64,000 bases of DNA. It comes from Edaphochlamys debaryana (taxonomy: Eukaryota; Chlorophyta; Chlorophyceae; Chlamydomonadales). A program made the position numbers and the translations under genes. The stretch spans positions 124,001-188,000 of the forward strand of contig JAEHOE010000087.1 of NCBI GenBank assembly GCA_016858145.1, read 5' to 3'. The notes under the pieces were generated by a model. The model made no database searches and was not told the DNA's origin. It worked only from the letters and a program-made list of their open reading frames with translations. The stretch's first letter is position 1, and each line of letters starts with the position of its first letter. Of this stretch, positions 1-9,901 are shown piece by piece.

Positions 1-160
1 GCACGGAGGGGTGGTGGGTGGTGGGATGGAGGTGGTGGGTGGTGGGATGGAGGTGGTGGGTGAGGGGGGAAGATACGGGGTTGAGTACGCGCTACCAACC
101 CACGATCCGACCGGCCCCAAGCGCCAGCGCATCTGCCACAACCGCCGCCAACCGACCCAC
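1..160 (-). other. 5' part of an FO synthase intron, with a short GT-rich minisatellite
   Basis: This is intron sequence on the minus strand, starting at the GTGGGT donor after the exon that ends at 161. Positions about 11-66 hold roughly three copies of a purine-rich unit (GGTGGTGGGTGGTGGGATGGA-like, 21 bp). No exon of the upstream CofH C-terminus is recognisable before the window edge, so the last coding exon(s) of this gene must lie to the left. Confidence 0.6.
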
Positions 161-3100
161 CTGCAGGTACACCGGCGACTCCATGTGTACGAACGGCAGC
201 GGCACGAACTCCGTCAGCCCCACGCCCCCCGCCGCCCCCCCCGCCGCCCCCCGCTCCGCCTGCTGCTGCAGGCCCCTCAGGGCCCCCAGGTGCGCCGCCC
301 ACGCCGCCGGCCCCTCCTCCACGTGACCGAACATGAGCGTAGATGTCGTACGCAGCCCCACCCGGTGGGCGGCCGTCACGACCTGACAGGGGGGAAAGGA
401 GGGGTGGGGGTAGGGGGACGAGTGATGGCCCGCCCCCAAGCGCCACATTGCCCGGCACGGCGCGGCACGCACCTCGAGCCACTCGCGCGTGCGGAGCTTG
501 TCGGGGCACAGCACGCTCCGCACGTCGTCGTGCAGCACCTCGGCGGCGGTGCCGGGCAGGGAGCCCAGGCCGGCGGCAGCAAGGCGCTCCAGGAAGCTGC
601 GGGAAGGTGGGGATGGGAGTGGGGGGTGGGGGTGGGGGGAGGGGGAGGGGTGCGGATTGGCATGGAGGTTGGCATTCGAGGGTTGGGGCTGGGAGAATGG
701 GTCTTGTCGGAAGGGGGGGGGAGTCGGCCTATCTGGGAGAAAGGATCCCACCGCCGCCACCTAAACCTCTTGATCCCTGGATCTCATCAACCGCTTCCTC
801 ATGGTCTCCTGATCCCTGGATTCCCTGATCCCTGGATCCAAGATTCACCACCCACCGTTCCACGCTGATCCCCAGGGTGGCAGCCCCGTGGGACACCTGA
901 GGGAGTGAGGGAGAGGGTGTGTTTTTTGGGGGGCGCCGTCACACGTTGAATAGATCCCCGCCTCTCTACCCTCCGACCTCCAGCGGGCGGAACGCAGCCC
1001 CCCTTTATCCCAGCCCAATCACCAGACGACCACGCACGCCTCACAGGCTGGCCGGCCCCCAGCGCCCCCTCCCTCTCCCCCTTTGCATCGCATCCCATCC
1101 CCCCCCTACCTCCAGGGGGCTGAAGGCGTGCACGTGGATGCCCGGCGCCCCCTCCTTGGCCGCGCTCAGCAGCTGCAGGTAGGTGGCCCCCGTGAAGGAG
1201 GGGTGGATGCCCCCCTGCATGCAGACCTGACAGGGGGGGGAGGGGGGGAGGGGGGAAGGCAAAGGGGGGGAGGGGATGGGGTGTTTGGAGCTGATAAGCG
1301 CCACGCCAACCACGCGTGCCCTCATGACCGCAGGGCCCATTCCCGTGTCCCGCACCGGCCATGTCCTCCCTCTCCCTCTTCTCATGCCCCTCCCCCTCAG
1401 CCCCCCCCCCCAAACCCAGCCCCCGCACCTCGGTCGCCCCCCGGTCCCACGCCTCAGCCGCCCTCCGCGCCACCTCCCCGGGGGGCAGCAGGTAGGCGGG
1501 GCCGCGCAGGGCCTCGGCGGCGGGGCCCTTGGAGAAGGCACAGAAGGAGCATCTGTGTTGGGGGGGTAGGAGGAAGGGGGGAGGATGTGGGGGAACAGGG
1601 CGATTGGAACCTGACGTGGGTTTGGAATTTGAGCAGGAGTTGGATGGGCGGGATGCGGGGGGATGCGCGCAGGGGAGATGCATGTGGCTGACGCTGGGGG
1701 GCGCCTTCGGGCAGCAGGGCGGCAGGCGAGGGCAGGGGAGGGCAGGGGAGCAGGGCAGTGCACGCGCCGACCCGGAAGGGGTTGAGGGTCAGCTTGCGGC
1801 GGCAAGGTGGATGAGCTGTTGGCTTCCTTGGCTTCCCCCCCTCCTCTTCGCACGCGCTCACTTGTAGGTGCAGACGTTTGTGTAGTTAATGTTGCGGTTC
1901 ACGACTGAAGGGGGGCGGAGGGGGAGGGATTTAGGGCTTACACTCGCAAACCCACCAGCCATCCCCAACAAACCCATCTCACAGCCCCAACGACCATCCT
2001 TGTCCTTACAGGGGTGGCTGGAGGGTGCCCAACTTCTGCATCTGCCCGGGTTTCCATACCGACCGTCCCTTCCGACCCTCCCTTCAACCCTCCACCCCAC
2101 CCCCTCCTCACCGTAGCTCACGCTGTCCCCGCACACCCTCCTCCGCAGCTCGTCCGCAGCACGCAGCACGGCCCGCTGGTCCGCCCCCCGCGCCCGCAGC
2201 AGTCCCTCCACCTCCCCCCGCTGTAGGGGCCGCCCGCCCTCGAGCACACCCTCCAGCAGCCTCGGGAGGGGTAGGGAAAAGGGGTGGAATAGGGAGTGGG
2301 TTTGGGAAAAGCAGGCGAAAAGGGGTGGGGGAGGGAGTGGGTTTGGGAAAAGCAGGCGAAAAGGGGTGGAATAGGGAGTGGGTTTGGGAAAAGCAGGCGA
2401 AAAGGGGTGGGGGAGGGAGTGGGTTTGGGAAAAGCAGGCGAAAAGGGGTGGGAATAGGGAGTGGGTTTGGGAAAAGCAGGCGAAAAGGGGTGAATAGGGA
2501 GTGGGTTTGGGAAAAGCAGGCGAAAAGGGGTGGAATAGGGAGTGGGTTTGGGAAAAGCAGGCGAAAGGGGTGGAATAGGGAGTGGGTTTGGGAAAAGCAG
2601 GCGAAAAGGGGTGGAATAGGGAGTGGGTTTGGGAAAAGCAGGGCGAAAAGGGGTGGAATAGGGAGTGGGTTTGGGAAAAGCAGGCGAAAAGGGGGTGGGG
2701 GAGGGAGTGGGTTTGGGAAAAGCAGGCGAAAAGGGGTGGGGGAGGGAGTGGGTTTGGGAAAAGCAGGCGAAAAGGGGTGGAATAGGGAGTGGGTTTGGGA
2801 AAAGCAGGCGAAAAGGGGTGGAATAGGGAGTGGGTTTGGGAAAAGCAGGCGAAAAGGGGTGGAATAGGGAGTGGGTTGGGAAAAGCAGGCGAAAAGGGGT
2901 GGAATAGGGAGTGGGTTTGGGAAAAGCAGGCGAAAAGGGGTGGGGGAGGGAGTGGGTTTGGGAAAAGCAGGCGAAAAGGGGTGGGGGAGGGAGTGGGTTT
3001 GGGAAAAGCAGGCGAAAAGGGGTGGGGGAGGGAGTGGGTTTGGGAAAAGCAGGCGAAAAGGGGTGGAATAGGGAGTGGGTTTGGGAAAAGCAGGCGAAAA

Positions 3101-6100
3101 GGGGTGGAATAGGGAGTGGGTTTGGGAAAAGCAGGCGAAAAGGGGTGGAATAGGGAGTGGGTTTGGGAAAAGCAGGCGAAAAGGGGTGGAATAGGGAGTG
3201 GGTTTGGGAAAAGCAGGCGAAAAGGGGTGGGGGAGGGAGTGGGTTTGGGAAAAGCAGGCGAAAAGGGGTGGGGGAGGGAGTGGGTTTGGGAAAAGCAGGC
3301 GAAAAGGGGTGGGGGAGGGAGTGGGTTTGGGAAAAGCAGGCGAAAAGGGGTGGAATAGGGAGTGGGTTTGGGAAAAGCAGGCGAAAAGGGGTGGAATAGG
3401 GAGTGGGTTTGGGAAAAGCAGGCGAAAAGGGGTGGAATAGGGAGTGGGTTTGGGAAAAGCAGGCGAAAAGGGGTGGGGGAGGGAGTGGGTTTGGGAAAAG
3501 CAGGCGAAAAGGGGTGGGGGAGGGAGTGGGTGCAGCAGAGATAACCCGGCACCCCCTCCCCCGCCTGCAACATCCACCGTTCTCCCTCACCTCCCCCCGG
3601 CCCCTCACCCCTCACCTGACCACGTGGGGGGACGGGTCCGCCGGGCCCTCCACCCCCTCCAGCGCCCCGTCAGCCCCCACCGCCACCCGCCACGCCGAGT
3701 CCGCCCGCGGCGGCAGCGGCAGCAACACACTGCGCCCCCGGCCTCCGCCGCCTCCGCCTCCGCCTCCGGCCGCCCCTGTTGCTACTGCTGCTACTGCTGG
3801 CACTGCTTCCACTGCCCCACTGCTACTGCCACTGCTGCTGCCACTGCTACTGCTCGGCTCCTGCTGACGAGGCTGCTGAACGGCACCGCTTCCGCTGCTC
3901 TCTCCGCCGGCGCTGCCCACGCTCCCGCCTGTACGACGCTCTGGGCTCGCCTCCGTCCCCCCACACGCCTCCCCCTCCGCCCCCTCGGCCCCCGCCTCCG
4001 GGGGCCCCCCCTCCTGCGCCCCCGCCACCCACTCGCTGCCCCGCCCCAGGCCCTGGGAGTCGGCCGCCCGCAGCACCGCCGCCCCCACACTGGCCCGCCC
4101 GCCGGCAAAGTCCAGCCAGGGGGAGGGGGCGGAGGCGGAGGAGGTGGCAGAGGAGGCGGGGGGTGCGGAGGAGGAGGAGGAGGAGGAGGAGGAGGAGGAG
4201 GCGGGGGAGGAGGGATGTGGGCCCCGTAGCCCCAGGTAGGGGGGGTAGGTGGGCAGGCGGGGGTGCAGCAGCTTGCCCGCGGCGGCTGTGGCGGAGGCCA
4301 GGGGCTGCGGGGGGGGGGGAAGGGGCCAAGGGGAGTGGGGAGGGTGAGAGCTTCCCAGGAGCGTCTGCAGCCCCCGCCTTGCTGACCAGCCCCCCTCACC
4401 CCCAGGTGCGGCCAGGGCTTCTCGGGGTTGACGAAGTCGCGTGTGATGGGGGAGATTCCGCCTGGGGAGGGGGGTGGTGGGGGCGAGGTAAGGAAAGGAT
4501 GAAAAGTTACAGCGTGCGGCCCCAGCCCCCCGCAGAACACGACAAGCTGCCGTGCCTCCGCTCCCCCTTGCCCTGCCATCTCCCCCACGCACCCCAATCG
4601 CTAATGCCCGCATCGATCAGCGCCCGCCAGCTGGACTGGAGCGCTGCCACGTCAGCAGCGGCGGCGCCGGCGGCGGCAGACGGAGAGGCGGCGGCGGCTG
4701 CTGCCTCCAGGGGCGTCAGATTGGGCGGGGCCTGAGTGCCAGGGGAGGGGGGGTCCCACAGGGCTAGGACTGAGGGAATGGCACATCTGGAGCTGAAGAA
4801 GATTGGGGGAATGGAAACCCACAACCTAGTGGGGGTCGCGCAAGGCTTGTCATGGCAGTGGTTGCTTCTGGGGCGCGAGCAGCCAAGAGGGCTCCGTGCC
4901 GTCCTGACGGCCCACCCGTGCCGTACGCTGCCGTACCTGGATGGCCACGTGGGGTCCGAACATGATCCGCGCTGCCGCCACCGCCCACAGCAGCTCTTGC
5001 AGGGGGGGCGGGGCGGCGGCGGCCATTGCCGTGGAGGGCTTGGGCACGAAGTTCTGAATGATCAGCTCCTGGGGGGGGGGGGACATCAGAGCAGGGGGGC
5101 TAAGATCATGTACAGGAGCTGAGGGTAACGGGGACGATACTTCGTCGATCATGGGTGGTGCAAGAGCTTTGGGTACGAAGTTCTGAATGGTCAGCTCCTG
5201 GGCGGGACTGGGGGTGCAGAGCAGGGCGGGGCATGGGGGTTGCGGATGTGAGTCTCGGGTCCCGCGATCCTTGATCACGCCAAAGTGAGGAACGGTAGGA
5301 GTTGCAATCAGGGACCAGGAGTGGAGGCGGGAGGGGCGTCCACACAGCCGCGGGCGGTGAGAGGGCAAGGCCTTGTCACAACAGCCATTGGTCACGCCTT
5401 AACGGTGCGCCGTACGCCGTACCTGTATGTGGCCGTACCGCTGGTGCAGTGCGTGCAGGCAGGCCAGGCCGTGCAGTCGGTCGGGGCGGGAGTCGCCGAT
5501 TCCCACCAGGATGCCTTTGGGGGGATGGGGGGGGGGGAGGAGGAGGGAGAGGGGGAGGGTGGTCAGGGGTATTTTTTCGAGCGGGAAACGATAAGGCGGC
5601 GGCCGGCGAGCCGGCGGGTGGTCAGGGGGTGTTTGTTGCAGGAGAGCGTCACATTGCCAGTGGTCTGGGGGAGGAGGGGGTATAGGGTAGGGTGGGCAGG
5701 GGGCAGGGGTAAAGGAGGGGACGCCGTGCACATGCACTCGCCGCGTCTACCAGCCATGCACGCACCAGGCACCCCGCCCCAGCTCTCCAAGCCCCGAGGG
5801 CCACCCCAACCACCCACCGGACGTGAAGGGGACGCCCGCCCGCCCCGCCGCCTCCACCGCCGCCAGCCTCGCCCCCGGCTCCTTGTCCGGGCAGCCCTCG
5901 TGCGCCCCCCCCGGCCGCAGCAGGGCGGGGGAGGTGGACTCCAACATGAGGCCCTGGCTGGCGGAGACCTGGGGGGGGGAGGGGGAGGGAGGTGTGGAAC
6001 GTGGAAGTGATAGAGAGAGGAGCCGTATCTTAGGTTGAGGGTGTGGGTAACAGCTGAGCGCAACTTGGGGGGTAGAGGCTACGGGTACGAAGTCTGTGCC

Positions 6101-9064
6101 TCGTGTATCGCCCCCACGCAGCAGCTGGCAGCGCAGCCCCTCCCCCCTCTCCCAGCTCACCCTCTTGAGCCGCCGGAAGCCCTCCTCCCCCATCACCCCC
6201 GCGTTGATGTGCGGCAGCAGGCCCGTCTCCCGCAGTACGGCCTGGGGGGGGGGGGGATGGGCGGGTGTCTGTTGCTGAGCATATCGCGTTGCCTGCGCCA
6301 GGGAAGCTTCGCTTGCCGAGGTGTCAAGGGTAGGGGGCAGGGCACGAGTCGGGGGCAGCTGGGCAAGGTGCGCGTGACGATGGGGGCGGGCCGTAAGGCG
6401 GGGAACGGGGAGTGGCCGGAGGGGGAGACACGTCGCGGTGATCCGCCTCTGCTGCCTGCCCCTTCCCACCAATCCTTCCTCCACCCCCTTCCTCCCGCCA
6501 GTCCCAACCCCAGCCCAGCTGCACTCCCCCCCCTCCCCCCCAACCTCCCCCCGTCCAACCGTCCCAACCAGGCCAGGGGGCGCGGGGGCTGGGGTGAGGG
6601 GGGGAACCCGAGTCTAGGGGTCCCACGCCATGCCACGTCAGACCTCGCCAACGACCACACCCTGCGCCCCCCTCCCTTTCCCTCGCAGCCGCCATCTCCT
6701 CCCCCCTCCTCCACCCCATGATGACTTGGTCCGCCCCCTCCGTCGCCCCCCCGCCCGCCCCCACCTCCGCCGCAGCCTCAACGTACGACAGGGTGCTGTC
6801 GTACCCCATGTCCGCCAGCTCAGCAGCCGCCTGCGGCCAGCGCTCCTCGGGTTTGTCCCCCAGAGTGAAAAGGGCCTCGGTGCAGCCGGCGGCGGCGCCA
6901 AGGCGGGCGACCTGGGGTGGGTGGAGGTGGGGGTGTCCGTTGCTGAGAGGGATCGCGCCCAAGCCAGGGAGGCATAGCTTGCGCAGTGGGTGGGGGTGGG
7001 GGGAGATTTTCGGAGCATTGGAGAGCGGCGGAGGAGAGTGGGTGGGGGTGGGGGGATGGAGGGGCGTCGAGGCGTTGGGAGGAGTGTGCGGACGCAGGAG
7101 AGGGGGTGGACCGGAGCTGAGCCCGAGCCCTCCTTGCCGGGCTGTTGCTTGCCGGGCTGCGGGGGACACACAGAGCCGGGCTTCGCACTCGTATCTAATG
7201 CCGGCTGGCTAATCACCACGCCTACGACTCCCCGGCTAATGCGAGCATACACATCCCTTATCGAGCTTTCGGTTCCGCATCTACGGCTGGCCGGCTCTCC
7301 GCCGTGCCGAAGTTCCGCTGGCTTACGCGAGCTGGCCTTCACACATGCATCCCTTCAGGTTGACGACTGATTGACCCCCATTACACCCCCTGAGCACCCC
7401 ACACCTCATCCTCCAGATACGTACGGCATCATGCAGGCCCTCCGCTGTACTCGAGCTTCCCGTGGGACGTTGCTCCTCTCCACCCCCCACCAACCGCGCC
7501 TTGCCTCAAGCCTTCTGGTCTCCAAGCCCCAAAGCTTACACAAGCAGCTTACGCGAGCATCCCCCAACTCCCCCCACACACCTGCAGCACCTCCTCTATG
7601 GTCATGTAGGCGCGGCGGCCGGGGCGGGGCGGCTGCGCAAAGGTGCAGTAGCCGCACGTGTCCCTGGGGGGGCGCAGCAGCGGCGGGTCGAGGTGGTGGA
7701 AGAGGGTGGGTGGGATGTCTTCGGCCGCCCTCCCTCCTGCCCAAGGGCAGCTGGAGCTAGAGCGGCTGGGAGGGGCGGGGGCAATCCGGCCAACCGCCTG
7801 CAGCCGCCCTTCCCCACCACCCTCTCTGCCCCCACACTACCGCATTGCGGGGGTGGGCGGGTGTCCGCGCCACAGCCCCGCTGGTGACGCCGCTCCGTCC
7901 CTGCCACAGACGAGGCCTATCCCTCGCACCCGCCCTCATGGACCCCTTGCATCCCTCCAACCCTTGCTTCCTTCGCCGCGATGGGCCCCTCACCCCGGCC
8001 CACGCACCTGCAAAGCCGAGTGAGCGGCAGGAACACCTGTGGGAGCCCGGGGGCAGAGGGGTGAAAGGGTGCATGATGAGCCAAACAATACCAGCGATGG
8101 GCGCCGGCGGCTCCCGGCGGTGGGGCCTCTGGCCCAGCTCCCCCGCTGCCCAGCCACCAACCGTCCTCCAATTCGGCACCACCAGCCCCACAGCTCAGGG
8201 GCCAGACTGGCAGCGAGCGCCACCAACTGCGCTCCCAACCCCCCAACCCCCACCCCCCAGGGTCCCCCATAAGCGCGAGGAGCGGCCACCCGTGGCAACG
8301 ACGGTCAACCATGCCGCCAGACGGTCCCCCCCGGACCCCCCCAAACCCTTCCACAGCGCTACCAGTCCACCAAGCGCTCATCCCAGAATCAAGAATTCCC
8401 CCCACATCCCGCCACGCACACACACACGGGCACTGGAGGACCAAACAAAGAGCTCCCGACCCCCATGCCAAACTCCCACCTTTGGAGAGAACGTGACCAG
8501 CCGCGTCCCATGGGTCCCCGCGTCCCTCAGCTCCCTGGCCCGCGCCATGAGCTCGTCCAGCGGCGCATCCAGCATCCAGCCGTACTGCGCCAGTACGGCA
8601 TCCATGCTGGGCATCTCCGTACAGCTCCTGTCGTATGGCTCCGAGTGCTGGGGCTGCAGAGCGCTGGGGGCGGGGGAGGGCGGGGCTGGGGCGCCGTTGC
8701 CGCCGGCTGAGGAGGGCGCGGCTGTGGACACGCGAGGGAGGGATGGCCGGGTCCGCCGCGTGGGTGCGAGCGAGGCCCGTGGCGGAAGTGTTGAGGTCGT
8801 GGGGAGCGAGGAAGAAGGTGAGGAGGAGCTGGTGACATGTAGGGTGAGGCTGTTGAGGGCATGGCTGGGGTGGGGATGGCACGCTCGCGGCATGGCGCCC
8901 GACGGAGCCGAAGGGGCTCTTCGGCGGGCCCCAGCGCTGACACCGAGCCCCGGGCCGCCACGGGCTCCCGCTGCAACATGTCCTGAAGCAATCGCTGATG
9001 GAGCTGCGAGCTGCTGTGGCGCCGAGAGCCCGCGCAGCGGCCCGACGTCCAGGCAGCCGCGCAT
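161..9064 (-). CDS. Bifunctional FO synthase (CofG-CofH fusion), 3' end off the window
   Basis: Two fused radical-SAM domains make 7,8-didemethyl-8-hydroxy-5-deazaflavin (FO) from a tyrosine-derived radical and 5-amino-6-ribitylaminouracil. Algae without F420 are thought to use FO as a photolyase antenna. Eighteen exons (minus): 9064-8480, 8036-8008, 7663-7582, 6911-6765, 6241-6161, 5968-5818, 5514-5423, 5068-4937, 4731-4593, 4461-4400, 4304-3616, 2260-2112, 1904-1862, 1552-1429, 1226-1110, 896-856, 596-473, 382-161, giving 1003 residues so far. CofG carries CX3CX2C at C204/C208/C211, then [10 protein letters not shown] and HINAGVMG. CofH carries NINYTNVC and CX3CX2C at C791/C795/C798, then [21 protein letters not shown] and [12 protein letters not shown]. 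The ATG at 9064 opens a basic, Ala/Ser-rich leader of about 150 residues, probably an organelle targeting region; the exact start is uncertain. A 230-residue Ser/Gly-rich exon links the halves, longer than the linker in bacterial FbiC. The C-terminus is missing. Confidence 0.93.
772..842. repeat. Short direct repeats inside an FO synthase intron
   Basis: The 11-mer TGATCCCTGGA and close variants occur three to four times within 70 bp, in the 259-nt intron between exons 16 (896-856) and 17 (596-473). No coding frame is supported here. It looks like local slippage or tandem duplication within an intron. Confidence 0.6.
2266..3536. repeat. 41-bp minisatellite (about 31 units) in an FO synthase intron
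   Basis: The array fills most of the 1355-nt intron 3615-2261, between the CofG-CofH linker exon and the first CofH exon. Each 41-bp unit contains TTTGGGAAAAGCAGGCGAAA followed by one of two variants, GGAATAGG (A) or GGGGGAGG (G). In plus orientation the order is A G A G A A A A A A G G A A A A G G G A A A A G G G A A A G G. A block of about seven units (four A, three G) recurs toward the right end. A few units have 1-bp indels. All three minus frames across it are free of stops, but flanking CAG|GTGAGG and GAG| splice sites with matching phase show that it is intronic. Confidence 0.95.
5034..5202 (-). repeat. Duplicated exon start (decoy 3' splice site) in FO synthase
   Basis: The start of exon 8 with its acceptor (5042-5073) is repeated about 129 bp upstream in the gene (5171-5202). 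Both copies encode E-L-(I/T)-I-Q-N-F-V-P-K after a CAG. The lower-coordinate copy reads on into the conserved CofG domain. The other copy runs into sequence without homology and is taken as an unused pseudo-exon. Confidence 0.8.
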
Positions 9065-9351
9065 GGCCACACACACGTTGCGCGGGCTCGGCCTAGGCGG
9101 TCGAACACGCACGCAGCTACTAGCTATAGTTGGTTCAAGGCTATTGGCCCAGCTGCGGAACCTGTGGCGAGCGACTCGGCAAAGCCCTCGAGAACCGCTG
9201 GTAGGAATTGCGTGGGGGTCTGCAAGCTCGTTTCGAGGGCGCCCAAGCGAACTCGTCCTAGATCAAGCACCAAGAAACAAGCTTGTGAGTGAAGCGGTCG
9301 TGTATGAACACGCAACATGCCGAGCGCGGGAACCGGCCACGCAAACCTGCT
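9065..9351. promoter_or_regulatory. Presumed 5' flank of the FO synthase gene
   Basis: This 287-bp stretch lies between the proposed start codon at 9064 and the left edge of the tRNA-Val composite repeat at 9352. It should contain the leader and core promoter of the minus-strand gene, assuming the composite is a later insertion. I see no clear TATA box and no open reading frame worth calling. Confidence 0.35.
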
Positions 9352-9823
9352 CGAACCCGCTCGCGCCCTCCTCCGCCCCGCAGCCTTCTCGTTGCGGCCC
9401 GCCGCACGCCCCACACGTCCGAGCGTGTGCCCCTCTGCCTGGGAGCCAGCCTGAGGCTGCCACGTGTCTGGGGAGCGCGAAGGGGGGCCAGGCCGCCTAG
9501 GCCGGCTCGGACCGCCTCGGACCTTGGAGCGTTGGCGGCGCCCCGCCCCGCCAAGACCCCCCGGGACGGGCAGAGGGCCCTTCCGGACGGGAACGCTTCA
9601 GGCGAAGCCCGAAGACGCGCCTGGGCTCTGCAGGCGCCTGACGCACCTGCACGGCACAGGCGAGGGCCTGGGCAAGGCTACAGCCCTCCTGCGCGGGGGC
9701 GCTGAGGGCGGCACACGCCCGGAGAGCGCTCCCGGACGCTGGGGTTCCAACCGCCAAGGCGGGGTGAGTGCTGGTTGCAGGGCCCTCGTGGCATCCTCCG
9801 CTCCAAGCAGCGAGGACCTTGGC

Positions 9824-9901
9824 GCAACCATGGTGTAGTTGGTTATCACATCTGTCTAACATCGCGGGAACGCATGTTGGGACACAGAAGGTCTCCGGTT
9901 C
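9824..9901 (+). pseudogene. tRNA-Val(AAC) copy truncated in the T-loop
   Basis: Positions 9824-9901 match the complete tRNA at 12920 base for base through acceptor 5' strand, D-arm, anticodon arm, 21-nt intron, variable loop, T-stem 5' strand and TTC of the T-loop. The sequence then changes abruptly. The 3' T-stem, acceptor 3' strand, half of the B box and the terminator are missing, so it cannot fold as a mature tRNA. Confidence 0.85.

Noticed and set aside
1858..3615. Long repetitive open frames on the minus strand (up to 585 codons) with Pro/Phe-rich 41-nt periodic sequence
   Set aside because: They arise from a stop-free minisatellite inside an intron. Flanking splice sites and conserved FO synthase exons on both sides join in phase without it.
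161..9064. Bacterial contamination, because CofG/CofH fusions are typical of actinobacteria
   Set aside because: The gene is divided by many spliceosomal introns with family-consistent phases and sits beside clearly algal genes.
7845..9500. 551-codon plus-strand ORF opposite the first FO synthase exons
   Set aside because: It crosses known minus-strand exons and a repeat boundary without any recognisable domain. It is an antisense shadow of GC-rich coding DNA.
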